From: Alphaproteobacteria bacterium
Lineage (GTDB): Bacteria > Pseudomonadota > Alphaproteobacteria > Rhodospirillales > WMHbin7
Reading direction: 5' to 3'
Assembly (NCBI GenBank): GCA_015231795.1
Contig: JADGAX010000001.1
Location: forward strand, 805,794 to 869,793
Length of the DNA: 64,000 nt
The notes beneath the pieces were generated by a model. It was not told the DNA's origin. It ran no database searches and was given only the letters and a program-made list of their open reading frames with translations. The position numbers and the translations under genes were made by a program. This document shows positions 42,932 through 55,821 of this stretch, in pieces (the first letter of the stretch is position 1; every line of letters begins with the position of its first letter).

Positions 42932-43000
42932 CACAAAAATATATTGAAATGTCCTGGATTAGTGGTAGCGTATATTCAACAATCAAAGGAAGAGGTCACT

Positions 43001-43342
43001 ATGAACCTTGATCAAATGCAGGAAAACGCGCGCCGGGCCAGCACCCTTCTGAAGGCCATGAGCAACGAGCATCGTTTGCTTGTGCTTTGTCAGCTTGCCA
43101 ATGGCGAGAAATCGGTGGGCCAATTGGAAAAACTGATCGGCCTATCACAATCAGCCCTGTCGCAGCATCTGGCGCGCCTGCGCCGCGACAGCCTGGTGCA
43201 GACGCGACGTGCCGCTCAGACGATTTTTTATTCGCTGAACGGACATGAAGCGAGCGAGGTGATCGGCACCTTGTATGGCCTGTACTGCATGGCTCCAGAC
43301 GCCCCCAAGGAAGAGCCTGTCCCCACCAACTGCGCCGCCTAA
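43001..43342 (+). CDS. Second ArsR-family repressor of the SqrR/BigR type
   Basis: 113 residues from ATG at 43001 (GGAAGAGG upstream). The fold is the same as the protein at 22851-23186 and most of the recognition region is identical (SQSALSQHLARLRRDSLVQTRRAAQTIFYSLNG). C30 and C96 are again 66 residues apart, as in BigR/SqrR. A third cysteine lies in the NCAA tail. Downstream and convergent is a metallo-beta-lactamase-fold gene, but that is not the persulfide dioxygenase usually found with BigR, as its layout differs. Two paralogues suggest two reactive-sulfur-controlled regulons. Confidence 0.88.
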   Translation: MNLDQMQENARRASTLLKAMSNEHRLLVLCQLANGEKSVGQLEKLIGLSQSALSQHLARLRRDSLVQTRRAAQTIFYSLNGHEASEVIGTLYGLYCMAPDAPKEEPVPTNCAA

Positions 43343-44367
43343 TTTCTCATATATCTGTCGATGCCGTCGGGACCGCTTTCCCGGCGGATTTCGCCCGTCG
43401 CCATCAGCCGATGGAGATGGGCGATGGTTTCGGTGCAGGCGAACACCACATCGTTGGGTTCGGACACTCTGGGAAAGAGCTGGCTTAGAACATGGCGCGC
43501 CGTGGCGGGTTCTTGCGTCGCCCGCCTCGTGTCGTCCAATCGCTGTTCGTGATGGCTGCGCAACTGCGCCAGGCGTATCTTCAGCCCCGTGAAGGGCAGG
43601 CCATGCGACGGCAAAACCAGTACATCGTCGGGAAGCGGGTCGAAGCGGTCCAACGACTTCATGTACAAATCCAACGGATCGGCCATCGGTTCTTGCGGCC
43701 AGACGCCCACGATGGGGCTGATCTTGGGAAGGATCTGATCGCCGGAAATCAGGATGTTTCTGTCTTGGTTGAACAGGCACATATGTTCCGGCGAATGGCC
43801 GTTGCCTTCGATCAATTCCCAGGACTCGCCGTTGATGGATAAATTCGCGCCATCAAGCAGGCGGCGAAACGAGGGCGGCGGCGCCATGGCGCGCTTGGCG
43901 TAGGAATTTCCGCGCTCGCGGATCATGTCCAGATCAGGTCCGGCAAGACCGGCGCGCTGGAAGAAATCGATATGCACGGCGTTGAAATCGTCGCCGCCGT
44001 CGCGCGCCAAAAGTCGCCCGAAGCTCCAATCCGCCAGCGACGCCCAGACCTCGGCGCCAAACATTGGCGAAAGATACCCGGCCAGCCCCATATGATCGGG
44101 ATGCATATGCGTGCACAGAATGCGCGTGACCGGCTTACCCTCAAGATGCGCCAGCAAAGGCCCATCCCATAGATCGCGCGTGGCCTGATCGTTCATGCCG
44201 GTATCGACCAGCATCCAGCCGACGCCGTCTTCAAGCAGCCACAGATTGATGTGATCGAGTTTGAAGGGCAACGGCAGGCGCAGCCATTTGATGCCGGGGG
44301 AGATCTGCAACGCGCCCCCCAGATCGGGAGGCGCCGGCACGACATACTGAAGAGAACCGCTGAACAT
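43339..44367 (-). CDS. Metallo-beta-lactamase-fold hydrolase
   Basis: 342 residues. The metal-binding motif CTHMHPDHMGLAGYL (HxHxDH type) is present, with ILIPGDQI-like ISGDQILPKISP and a C-terminal helical extension. Substrate-loop features do not match glyoxalase II or ETHE1 well; the extra domain (about 250-342, LRSHHEQRLDDTRRATQ) is seen in the hydrolase class grouped with the LACTB2-like proteins. The reaction is unknown. It converges with the second SqrR-like gene, overlapping it by four bases. Confidence 0.8.
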   Translation of the reverse strand: MFSGSLQYVVPAPPDLGGALQISPGIKWLRLPLPFKLDHINLWLLEDGVGWMLVDTGMNDQATRDLWDGPLLAHLEGKPVTRILCTHMHPDHMGLAGYLSPMFGAEVWASLADWSFGRLLARDGGDDFNAVHIDFFQRAGLAGPDLDMIRERGNSYAKRAMAPPPSFRRLLDGANLSINGESWELIEGNGHSPEHMCLFNQDRNILISGDQILPKISPIVGVWPQEPMADPLDLYMKSLDRFDPLPDDVLVLPSHGLPFTGLKIRLAQLRSHHEQRLDDTRRATQEPATARHVLSQLFPRVSEPNDVVFACTETIAHLHRLMATGEIRRESGPDGIDRYMRN

Positions 44368-44406
44368 GACGACCTTGGGTGAAGGTGAATGGGGAAATAA
44401 AACGGA

Positions 44407-45222
44407 TCAACAATCCGGGCGCGGCAAGGGCGCCAGCTTGGTCAATTCCGAACGCACGGTGAAATTGCCGTAATCCTCGGTCACTTCGTCGGCGATGCCG
44501 TTGTCGAAATAACGCAGGCTGATTTCATAGGCCGGAAGCCCATCCTTGGCTCCGATCTTGAAGAAAGCCAAATGCGACGGCCAGGATGGACGGGCCAGCA
44601 AGGGATTTGCCGCCATGCCGCCGACCGAGGCTTTTGTCGCCGGTTTCAATTTTCCGATCTGGACGCTGACTTCCTGCGGCGAGTCGAGAGAAGAGCCGTC
44701 GAACACCGTGCGCTGCAGGCTGGTCCTGCCCGAAGCGGCTTCGCTTAGCATCAGCTTGGTGTGGGCGGCCGGAAACATGGTTCCCTTGGGCAAGCGGATG
44801 GTCTGGCTTTCGGGGCGCGTCAGAACGGCTTGGCCGGAACCGCCATTGGCCTCCAGCTGCGCCCTGCCCTCGATCTCTTCAACCTTCTCGCCGTCGCGCA
44901 GACTGAGGACGCGGAAACGGTAATTGCGCCCATCCTTCGCTTCCCAGGTCACGAAGCTCCATTTGGTCTGAATCTCATCGCCTTCCGCCTGCATCATGCT
45001 CATGACGGTTTTGTTCTCGATCGCCCAGCCGTCGCAGGTATCGGTGAAGCTGAATTTCATCGTTCCTTTCAGCCCGACGACGCCGCTGCCCTGCTTGGCC
45101 GTTTTGAGATTGAGCGCATATTCCGCCACATGCGGAACCAAATCGGCGGCGGAAAGGGCCGCCGGGCAAAAGACGACGGCGGAAAGAAACGCTGGGATCG
45201 CAAAAGCGCTGAGATAGGACAT
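44407..45222 (-). CDS. eipB: EipB-like periplasmic cell-envelope integrity protein (DUF1849)
   Basis: 271 residues from the ATG at 45222, selected for the signal peptide (about 1-25); an upstream ATG at 45267 is also possible. The family is the DUF1849 beta-spiral protein EipB, restricted to alphaproteobacteria and required for envelope integrity in Brucella. A conserved disulfide pair is expected between the early TDTCDGW and the terminal PRPDC, and both are seen. VAEYALNLKTAKQGSGVVGLKGTM is typical of its first strands. Confidence 0.88.
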   Translation of the reverse strand: MSYLSAFAIPAFLSAVVFCPAALSAADLVPHVAEYALNLKTAKQGSGVVGLKGTMKFSFTDTCDGWAIENKTVMSMMQAEGDEIQTKWSFVTWEAKDGRNYRFRVLSLRDGEKVEEIEGRAQLEANGGSGQAVLTRPESQTIRLPKGTMFPAAHTKLMLSEAASGRTSLQRTVFDGSSLDSPQEVSVQIGKLKPATKASVGGMAANPLLARPSWPSHLAFFKIGAKDGLPAYEISLRYFDNGIADEVTEDYGNFTVRSELTKLAPLPRPDC

Positions 45223-45387
45223 AAAAGAACAAACCGCCGAATTCGGTAGCTGAGGGCCGAATTCCATTATAACGCCGATTGCCTTCCTTCATAGGGGGTG
45301 GGGCAAATATTCCGCCCCGCCCCGTCGCCCCGGCAGAAATTGCCCAGCCACGCGGCGACATCATGCTGTAAAATAACGATTTTCTAT

Positions 45388-45403
45388 TGGCACGTCCTTT
45401 GCG
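45388..45403 (+). promoter_or_regulatory. Sigma54 promoter of the diguanylate cyclase gene
   Basis: TGGCACGTCCTTTGCG matches the consensus TGGCACG-N4-TTGC perfectly through the GC, with ten bases between GG and GC. Predicted start of transcription is about 45413, giving a leader of about 44 bases before the ATG at 45457. No activator binding site was recognised upstream. Confidence 0.88.
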
Positions 45404-45456
45404 ACAGACTTGATCCGGGGCCAGAAAGGCTCCACCCGGCTTCAAGGAGAAAAACC

Positions 45457-46179
45457 ATGCGCGACATGCCCGAGGGATTGCTTATGGATGGCGAGCAGGA
45501 ACTGGTGACGAATATCGACCGCATCGCCCGCTATCTGAAGCGCTTTGGCGCCCCCGGCCTGAGTGCCGAAGAGGCCGAGGGAAAAGGATTTGCCGATCTG
45601 GCTTTGTCGGTGGCCCTTGAGGCCAAACAGCGCCTGGTTCAACAGCAAGAGCGCATTCACGCTCTGGAGCGTTTGGCCCACACCGACGAACTGACCGGCC
45701 TTTACAATCGCCGCGGTTTCGAAAACCGCTTAAAGCTGGCGCTGGCCGAAGCGCGCCGACGCGAGGAGCGCGGCGTGCTGGTCTATATCGATCTGGACGG
45801 CTTCAAGCCGGTCAACGACAATTTCGGCCATGCGGCGGGCGACGAAGTGCTGCGCCATGTGGCGGCCATGCTGGCGGCTTCGATCCGCGACACCGACGCG
45901 GTGGCCAGATTGGGCGGCGACGAATTCGCCATGCTGCTGGTCAACACCGCTTGGCGCAACGGAGAAGTGCGCGCCCGCACGCTGGAGCGCGCCGTCAATT
46001 CAAGCTGCATCATCTGGAACGGCAATCTGATCTCGCTGCGCGCCAGTTTCGGGCTTCAGGCCTACGGGCCGGAGGACGAGCATCAGCAGATTCTGATCGA
46101 TGCCGATCAGGCGATGTACGCAACCAAGCGCGAGCGCCGCTCGGAACCCAGATTGTCCTTGGGCGAGGCTGCGGCTTAG
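45457..46179 (+). CDS. Cytoplasmic diguanylate cyclase (GGDEF)
   Basis: 240 residues from ATG at 45457 with AAGGAG seven bases upstream. A helical N-terminal part (about 1-75, coiled-coil-like RLVQQQERIHALERLAH) precedes the GGDEF domain: HTDELTGLYNRRGFE, DLDGFKPVNDNFGHAAGDEVL and RLGGDEFAMLL. The active site is intact, so it should make cyclic di-GMP; no inhibitory RxxD site was clearly identified. There is no membrane segment. Sigma54 control links c-di-GMP production to motility or nitrogen-type regulation. Confidence 0.92.
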   Translation: MRDMPEGLLMDGEQELVTNIDRIARYLKRFGAPGLSAEEAEGKGFADLALSVALEAKQRLVQQQERIHALERLAHTDELTGLYNRRGFENRLKLALAEARRREERGVLVYIDLDGFKPVNDNFGHAAGDEVLRHVAAMLAASIRDTDAVARLGGDEFAMLLVNTAWRNGEVRARTLERAVNSSCIIWNGNLISLRASFGLQAYGPEDEHQQILIDADQAMYATKRERRSEPRLSLGEAAA

Positions 46180-46200
46180 GCGTTATCCAACGGGGAAGTT

Positions 46201-46776
46201 ATGCTGGGCATTGAGACATCGCTGTTTAAGGACTTTTCCTTGTTCGGCAGAACAAGAAGCGATGATCCGCGCGCCAAGGAAGACAGCAGGCTGGAACCCA
46301 GGCTGGGCACGCCCGGCGAGCAGACGCAGGCGCCGCCCGCGCCGACGCCATCTGGCGCTCCGGCGGTCGAGATTCAGCTGTCCAAGAAGGCCCAGGAGAT
46401 CAGGCAAACGGAAAGCGGGCTGTTGATGCTGCCCGCCCCCAGCGAGCGGGCCAATGTGCGCAGCATGACGCCCCGCGAATTGGCCGACTTCGCCTACAAC
46501 ATGTATATGGACGGAACGCTTAGCTGGGATGAATACCGCATGGTCGGTTTTCCATCCGAGTTGCATCCAGATTTCGACAAGACGATTGGGCAATTGACCG
46601 GCGAGCACGCCCAGCCCGACCGGCCCAAGGACATGGTGAGTATTTGGCAGCAGCGCGTGGAATTCGAGGAACGCTATTCGGCCAACAATCCCGAAGCGAT
46701 CGAGCGGGCCAGACGCGTGTTGGATATCCTGCGCTGGCAAGACGCCCCGCCCGAGCCGGTGAAGATAGAGGTATAA
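46201..46776 (+). CDS. Hypothetical protein downstream of the GGDEF gene
   Basis: 191 residues, starting 21 bp after the cyclase stop and probably co-transcribed. The N-terminal half is low-complexity and proline-rich (TQAPPAPTPSGAPA), the C-terminal half is helical (MTPRELADFAYNMYMDGTLSWDEYRMVGFPSELHPDF). No signal peptide or membrane helix. I do not recognise the family. Shared sigma54 control suggests a link to motility or surface behaviour; that is inference from position only. Confidence 0.65.
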   Translation: MLGIETSLFKDFSLFGRTRSDDPRAKEDSRLEPRLGTPGEQTQAPPAPTPSGAPAVEIQLSKKAQEIRQTESGLLMLPAPSERANVRSMTPRELADFAYNMYMDGTLSWDEYRMVGFPSELHPDFDKTIGQLTGEHAQPDRPKDMVSIWQQRVEFEERYSANNPEAIERARRVLDILRWQDAPPEPVKIEV

Positions 46777-46807
46777 GCTCTACCCAGCAGAAGCCGGATA
46801 CTCAAAA

Positions 46808-48202
46808 TCAGAACGCAAAATAAATAAAAGCTCGAGAGTCAAATTTTCCAAACAGCAGGCAGAAAACAGATAAGCCGAAGAAGCCCGCAAACCGACCTGT
46901 AGCAGACATGCCTTCGAACCAATATTTCCTATTTGTTCGTAGGAGAAAATATTCCATGACCATAATCGGCAGCGCGTAGACACAAAGCGCCTTAATGAAT
47001 GAGGACGCCCCCCACTTCGAAGACAGATGAAAATCTGTAGCCAGCGCCGTAACCATGCTGACAGCCTGCTGGATGTCGTGTGCCCTGAAGAACAGCCAGC
47101 CGATAAGAATTAAATTTGTCCAGACCGCCCATTTGACAAATGGGGGGGCAGATATATTCCGGCGTTGGAGAAAGTGATCAAGGGCGATAAGCAGTCCATG
47201 GAACCCTCCCCAGACGATATAGTTCCATCCCGCTCCATGCCAAAGACCGCAGAGCAGCATCACCAACATCAAGTTGATAAACATGCGTGAACTGGTGACC
47301 CGATTTCCGCCCAAAGGAACATAGAGATAGTCTCTAAACCACGTCGAGAGGGCAATGTGCCATCTTCTCCAGAAGTCAACCGCCCCCGACGACAGATAGG
47401 GCGTTCTGAAATTGTCAGTTAGATTAATGCCTAGAATTTTTGCGGCTCCAATGGCCATGAGCGAGTATCCGGCAAAATCACCATATATTTGGAAACCGAA
47501 ACAGTAGGTGGCTAATAGCGAAGAAAGACCGTCTGCATATGGAGCCTCGAAAACCATATCAACAAACTTCGCAAGGTTGTCAGCCATGTAAACTTTATAA
47601 AAAATGCCGATAAGAAAAATATGCGCGCCCTCAACAACATTGGGCAATGTTGTGTTTTTCAAAGTCGACAGCTGAGGCAGAAGATGTGAGGCGCGTTGGA
47701 TGGGGCCTGCAACAAGGTGAGGAAAGAAGGATACAAACAGCGCATAGTCAGGAAAGCTATTTGTGGCTTTGATTTCACGCCTGAACACGTCGATAACGTA
47801 GCTCATGCTCTGAAATGTGTAGAATGAAATGCCAACGGGAAGGGCAAAATTAAGAAGTGATATGTGAACTGTAAATCCAGCTTGCGCAAGTGCCGCCTGA
47901 ACATTGTAGGCAAAAAAATCGTAGTACTTAAAAATGGAAAGGAACAAGAGATTTATTGCCACACTGAAAGCCAGCGTCATTTTGCGTTGTCTGTCATTGC
48001 CGCTGCGCTCGATAAGAAGGCCAAGACAATAATCTGCGCTGGTTGAGCCAACCATAAGGACCAGAAACCTCCAGTCAAGCCACCCATAAAACACCCAACT
48101 GGCGAGCAAAAGCATTACCTTTCTGAACTCGCCGCGCAGCGCAAGAAAGAGACCAAAAGTTACAGTAAAAAACAGTGTGAACGTGGCCGTATGGAAAAGC
48201 AT
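46808..48202 (-). CDS. MBOAT-family O-acyltransferase (AlgI-like)
   Basis: 464 residues, about ten to eleven membrane helices. The MBOAT core is visible: FPHLVAGPIQRASHLLPQL, then FWRRWHIALSTWFRDYLYVPLGGNR, then the catalytic histidine region LCGLWHGAGWNYIVWGGFHG. Members such as AlgI and DltB pass acetyl or other acyl groups through the membrane onto polysaccharide or teichoic acid. Paired with an SGNH-type gene two bases upstream. Base composition is clearly AT-richer than neighbours, which suggests acquisition. Confidence 0.93.
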   Translation of the reverse strand: MLFHTATFTLFFTVTFGLFLALRGEFRKVMLLLASWVFYGWLDWRFLVLMVGSTSADYCLGLLIERSGNDRQRKMTLAFSVAINLLFLSIFKYYDFFAYNVQAALAQAGFTVHISLLNFALPVGISFYTFQSMSYVIDVFRREIKATNSFPDYALFVSFFPHLVAGPIQRASHLLPQLSTLKNTTLPNVVEGAHIFLIGIFYKVYMADNLAKFVDMVFEAPYADGLSSLLATYCFGFQIYGDFAGYSLMAIGAAKILGINLTDNFRTPYLSSGAVDFWRRWHIALSTWFRDYLYVPLGGNRVTSSRMFINLMLVMLLCGLWHGAGWNYIVWGGFHGLLIALDHFLQRRNISAPPFVKWAVWTNLILIGWLFFRAHDIQQAVSMVTALATDFHLSSKWGASSFIKALCVYALPIMVMEYFLLRTNRKYWFEGMSATGRFAGFFGLSVFCLLFGKFDSRAFIYFAF

Positions 48203-48204
48203 GG

Positions 48205-49362
48205 CTAACGCACCCTATCCATCGCCGGTCCCGACATCGTGTCAAAAAATGGCCGATAACGTTCTAGACATTCCCGCATTGGCTTGAGTCGCAGATGTAT
48301 GGCATCAACAAAGCCATTCGGATCCGCATCGCAATCCTTCGGATCATTGCTGCCGAGAACCGCAATGTCCATTTCTTTGGCAAGCAACTTAAGTCTACGC
48401 TCACTTTCCAACGCCAACCTTCCCATTGGGTCTGAACTTTGAATCTCATAGGCCTTTGGGTGCATTGGCGGAAAAAATAGAACAACCTTGACATTGTCCC
48501 CTTGAATCTTCTTGACCAACGTTGCAACGTTTTCAAATGCCAATTCATCAAGCTCAGTAAAACCAGCGTAGTAAATTTGATTGTAACTTTCCTTCATGGC
48601 ATCAGAGCGCTTCCACTTTAGAATGTTGTCGCTTACTTGCTCTACGCTACGGTTCCCATACTGATACGATCTGTCTGGTTGCCAGCCAACGGTATCGACT
48701 GTTGTGACTTCACTCTCTGTAACAAGAAACTCGTGGGTCGGGAAATGACCCTTTTCAATAAAGAGTGCAAGAATCCGCTGAATTCCCTTCGGGTTGAGCA
48801 CTTCCGTGATTTCGTAAAAACCGTCGAGACAAACCAAAACTGTTCGATTTCTGCATGGGAGTGATCGTGAAGAAAAACCGATCCGCTCCTGGGCGCGCAC
48901 CAATGCATCTCCCCAATCACGCCACTGAACGAGTGTGTTGTTCTTATTAAAGATCCAGTCCTCGAACGTTAGAATGATCAAGTCTGGCAGCTTCCTGCTT
49001 TCATATAGCAAGTGGTAAGTGACAGCAGAGTCTTCAAAGCTGGCGTGGGACATCGCAAGGTTAACAAAGCTATGTCCATGAAATGAGTCACCAGAAATTG
49101 GCAGCATGCGGCTTGAACCGAGTACCACAATCTCCTTTCGAGGCATAATTTTGACGTACTCGTCGATATTCGGTCGTTCCGGCTTGATGGAGGAATAGCT
49201 CTTTCCTGCGATCATCCCCCTTGCGGCAAGGCGCATGATATTCTCGTTAGAGAGATATTCGTTTGCCGCGTATGTCGCGAGCAATACCAGTCCAAGCACA
49301 AAAGCTATCGCCACCGCCTCGATCAAAGACCAGGATGTGCTTTCCCTTGTAGCATTCTCCAT
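48205..49362 (-). CDS. Membrane-anchored SGNH/AlgX-like protein paired with the MBOAT acyltransferase
   Basis: 385 residues from ATG at 49362 (GAGG six bases upstream; an ATG at 49374 is an alternative). One N-terminal membrane helix (about 14-34) then a periplasmic domain with a Gly-Asp-Ser-like opening at IVVLGSSRMLPISGDSFHG and the closing DAIHLRLKPMRECLE (DxxH), fitting the SGNH-like partners of AlgI (AlgJ/AlgX/DltD type) that finish O-acylation. AT-rich like its partner. Its first bases are repeated in inverted orientation at the window end. Confidence 0.75.
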   Translation of the reverse strand: MENATRESTSWSLIEAVAIAFVLGLVLLATYAANEYLSNENIMRLAARGMIAGKSYSSIKPERPNIDEYVKIMPRKEIVVLGSSRMLPISGDSFHGHSFVNLAMSHASFEDSAVTYHLLYESRKLPDLIILTFEDWIFNKNNTLVQWRDWGDALVRAQERIGFSSRSLPCRNRTVLVCLDGFYEITEVLNPKGIQRILALFIEKGHFPTHEFLVTESEVTTVDTVGWQPDRSYQYGNRSVEQVSDNILKWKRSDAMKESYNQIYYAGFTELDELAFENVATLVKKIQGDNVKVVLFFPPMHPKAYEIQSSDPMGRLALESERRLKLLAKEMDIAVLGSNDPKDCDADPNGFVDAIHLRLKPMRECLERYRPFFDTMSGPAMDRVR

Positions 49363-49408
49363 ACCTCGCCTCATCAAGACAAAATGTTTCCAGGTAGTAG
49401 TTCCTGCG
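49354..49408. repeat. 55-bp segment repeated in inverted orientation at the window end
   Basis: Bases 49354-49408 are an exact reverse complement of 63946-64000. This copy spans the first codons and ribosome site of the SGNH-type gene and ends one base before the stop codon of the next gene (49409). Because the other copy reaches the last base of the window, the true repeat could be longer. Confidence 0.97.
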
Positions 49409-49741
49409 CTACCCGATCTCCCATTCATGACCGACGGTGATGGCCACGGCGTCCTCCACCTTGATCAGCGACTTCTTTCCCTTATGCGGCAACGGCACTT
49501 TATGACTGCGGCAGAATGTGATGATCGCCGCCCCCAGTTCGGCCAGACGAAAGCTGTGATTCTCGATCTGGCCGTCGGCGCCGCTGATCATCAGGACCAA
49601 AGCCGGGTCCTCCTTGGGATCGTAAAGCATCGACAGCACATCGCCCTTGCCCATCGGGCGGTTGTGCAAGGCGGTATATTCCGTCAGCGCCCGCAACACT
49701 TCGGCCGTCGAAAATAGGATGCGCCGGTTTTCCTTGGGCAC
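49409..49741 (-). CDS. Hypothetical protein
   Basis: 110 residues from a GTG start. No signal peptide or membrane segment; mixed alpha/beta pattern with a C-terminal KGKKSLIKVEDAVAITVGHEWEIG. No family recognised. It is in the aspS direction, 20 bp downstream of aspS, with base composition like the core genes, and its stop codon lies immediately beside the repeat copy. Confidence 0.6.
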   Translation of the reverse strand: MPKENRRILFSTAEVLRALTEYTALHNRPMGKGDVLSMLYDPKEDPALVLMISGADGQIENHSFRLAELGAAIITFCRSHKVPLPHKGKKSLIKVEDAVAITVGHEWEIG

Positions 49742-49761
49742 GGGCCGTCTCCGAAACTCAG

Positions 49762-51549
49762 CTAGGACTTGATCGCCTTCTTGGGCAGGTCGAGCTTGAT
49801 GTGCAACTCCTTCAAGCGCTTGTCGTCGATCTCGGCGGGCGCTTGCATCAACAGATCCTGCGCTTGCTGATTCATCGGGAACAGAATCACTTCGCGAATA
49901 TTGGGTTCGTCGGCCAGCAGCATGACGATGCGGTCGATGCCGGGCGCCGAACCGCCGTGCGGGGGCGCTCCATAGCGGAAGGCGTTCAGCATGCCGCCAA
50001 AGCGCCGCTCGACCTCTTCGGCCGGGTAACCCGCGATTTCGAAAGCCTTCAGCATGACCTCGGGACGATGGTTGCGGATGGCGCCCGACGACAATTCAAC
50101 GCCATTGCAGACGATGTCGTACTGATAGGCCTTGATGGTCAAAGGGTCCTGGTTCAAAAGCGCATCCATGCCGCCCTGGGGCATCGAGAAAGGATTGTGG
50201 CTGAATTCGATCAGGCCGGTATCTTCGTTCAGTTCGTACATCGGGAAATCGACGATCCAGCAGAACTTGAAGACGTTTTGTTCCAGCAGCTCAAGCTCGT
50301 TGCAGATTTTGGTGCGCACGGCGCCCGCGAACTTGGCGGCAGCCAGCGGCTTGTCGCAGGCGAAGAAGACGGCATCGCCCGCCTTGACGCCCGTCTGCGC
50401 CATGATCTTGGCCAACCGGTCGGCATCCAGATTCTTGGCGATGGGTCCCTTGGCCCCTTCCGCCTCGAAAATGATATAGCCAAGACCGGCGGCGCCATTC
50501 TCGCGCGCCCAGTCGTTGAGCTTGTCGAAGAAGCTGCGGGGTTTCGTTGCCGCGCCAGGCGCCGGAATGGCGCGCACCACCGAACCCGCCTCGACGGCGC
50601 GGGCGAAAATGCCGAAGCCCGATCCTTGGAAGGCTTGCGTCACGTCGGCGATGATCAACGGATTGCGCAGGTCGGGTTTGTCGGAACCGTATTTCATCAT
50701 CGCCTCGTCGAAGGCGATGCGCACGAAGGGCGGCTTGCAGACAGCGCGACCCTGGCCGAACTCCTCGAACACGCCGGCCAGCACCGGCTCGATGGCGGTG
50801 AAAACGTCGTCTTGCGTCACAAAGCTCATCTCGAAATCGAGCTGATAGAATTCGCCTGGAGAGCGGTCGGCACGGCCATCCTCGTCGCGAAAGCAGGGCG
50901 CAATCTGGAAATAGCGGTCGAAGCCCGCCACCATCAGCAACTGCTTGAACTGCTGAGGCGCTTGCGGCAGTGCATAGAACTTGCCGGGATGGATGCGCGA
51001 CGGCACCAGATAATCCCTGGCCCCTTCCGGCGACGAAGCGGTCAGGATTGGTGTCTGGAATTCGGTGAAATTCTGCTCGATCATGCGTCGGCGCAAGCTG
51101 GCGATGACGTTCGAGCGCAACACCATATTGGCGTGAATCTTCTCGCGGCGAAGATCGAGGAAGCGGTACTTCAGGCGCATGTCCTCGGGAAATTCCTGCT
51201 CGCCCGCCACCATCATGGGCAGCGTGTCGGCAATGGACTGTATCTCGACGCCGTTCGCCACCACTTCGATGGCGCCGGTCGGCAGCTTGGGATTGACCGT
51301 ATCGGCGGAACGCTTGACCACGCTGCCGGTAATCGTGACCACGCTTTCCGGCTTCAGCGATTCCAGAATCTTGAATGCCGGAGCCGACGTATCGGCCACG
51401 CACTGCGTCAGACCGTAATGGTCCCTGAGATCAACGAACAGCAGATTGCCGTGATCGCGCTTCTTATGCACCCAGCCGGAAATGCGAACATCCTTGCCCG
51501 CATCGGTTTCGCGCAGTTGGCCACAGGTATGGGTGCGATAAGCGTGCAT
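49762..51549 (-). CDS. aspS: Aspartyl-tRNA synthetase
   Basis: 595 residues from ATG at 51549, the usual start for AspRS ([12 protein letters not shown]); the longer frame upstream was rejected. An OB-fold anticodon domain ([24 protein letters not shown]) precedes the class II core with motif 2 ([24 protein letters not shown]) and motif 3 ([22 protein letters not shown]), and the GAD insertion domain. It charges tRNA-Asp, and in alphaproteobacteria often also tRNA-Asn. Housekeeping gene. Confidence 0.97.
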   Translation of the reverse strand: MHAYRTHTCGQLRETDAGKDVRISGWVHKKRDHGNLLFVDLRDHYGLTQCVADTSAPAFKILESLKPESVVTITGSVVKRSADTVNPKLPTGAIEVVANGVEIQSIADTLPMMVAGEQEFPEDMRLKYRFLDLRREKIHANMVLRSNVIASLRRRMIEQNFTEFQTPILTASSPEGARDYLVPSRIHPGKFYALPQAPQQFKQLLMVAGFDRYFQIAPCFRDEDGRADRSPGEFYQLDFEMSFVTQDDVFTAIEPVLAGVFEEFGQGRAVCKPPFVRIAFDEAMMKYGSDKPDLRNPLIIADVTQAFQGSGFGIFARAVEAGSVVRAIPAPGAATKPRSFFDKLNDWARENGAAGLGYIIFEAEGAKGPIAKNLDADRLAKIMAQTGVKAGDAVFFACDKPLAAAKFAGAVRTKICNELELLEQNVFKFCWIVDFPMYELNEDTGLIEFSHNPFSMPQGGMDALLNQDPLTIKAYQYDIVCNGVELSSGAIRNHRPEVMLKAFEIAGYPAEEVERRFGGMLNAFRYGAPPHGGSAPGIDRIVMLLADEPNIREVILFPMNQQAQDLLMQAPAEIDDKRLKELHIKLDLPKKAIKS

Positions 51550-51581
51550 GTCGGACTCTTTCAAACCAAGTCGATATTCAG

Positions 51582-51626
51582 AAAAAAGGCCCCCGGGACA
51601 GGTTGACACACGATCCCGGGGGCCTT
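51582..51626 (-). terminator. Rho-independent terminator of the rpoBC operon
   Basis: Arms AAGGCCCCCGGGA (51586-51598) and TCCCGGGGGCCTT (51614-51626) pair perfectly over 13 bases with a 15-base loop, and on the minus strand a run of six T follows (51587 down to 51582). It begins 17 bases after the end of rpoC. Confidence 0.92.
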
Positions 51627-51642
51627 GATGCGTACAAGAAGC

Positions 51643-55821
<4,179 letters not shown>

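Noticed and set aside
43339..44367. ETHE1-type persulfide dioxygenase for the hydrolase beside the second SqrR-like gene
   Set aside because: The protein is longer, has a C-terminal helical extension, and lacks the compact ETHE1 layout; only the metallo-beta-lactamase fold can be supported.
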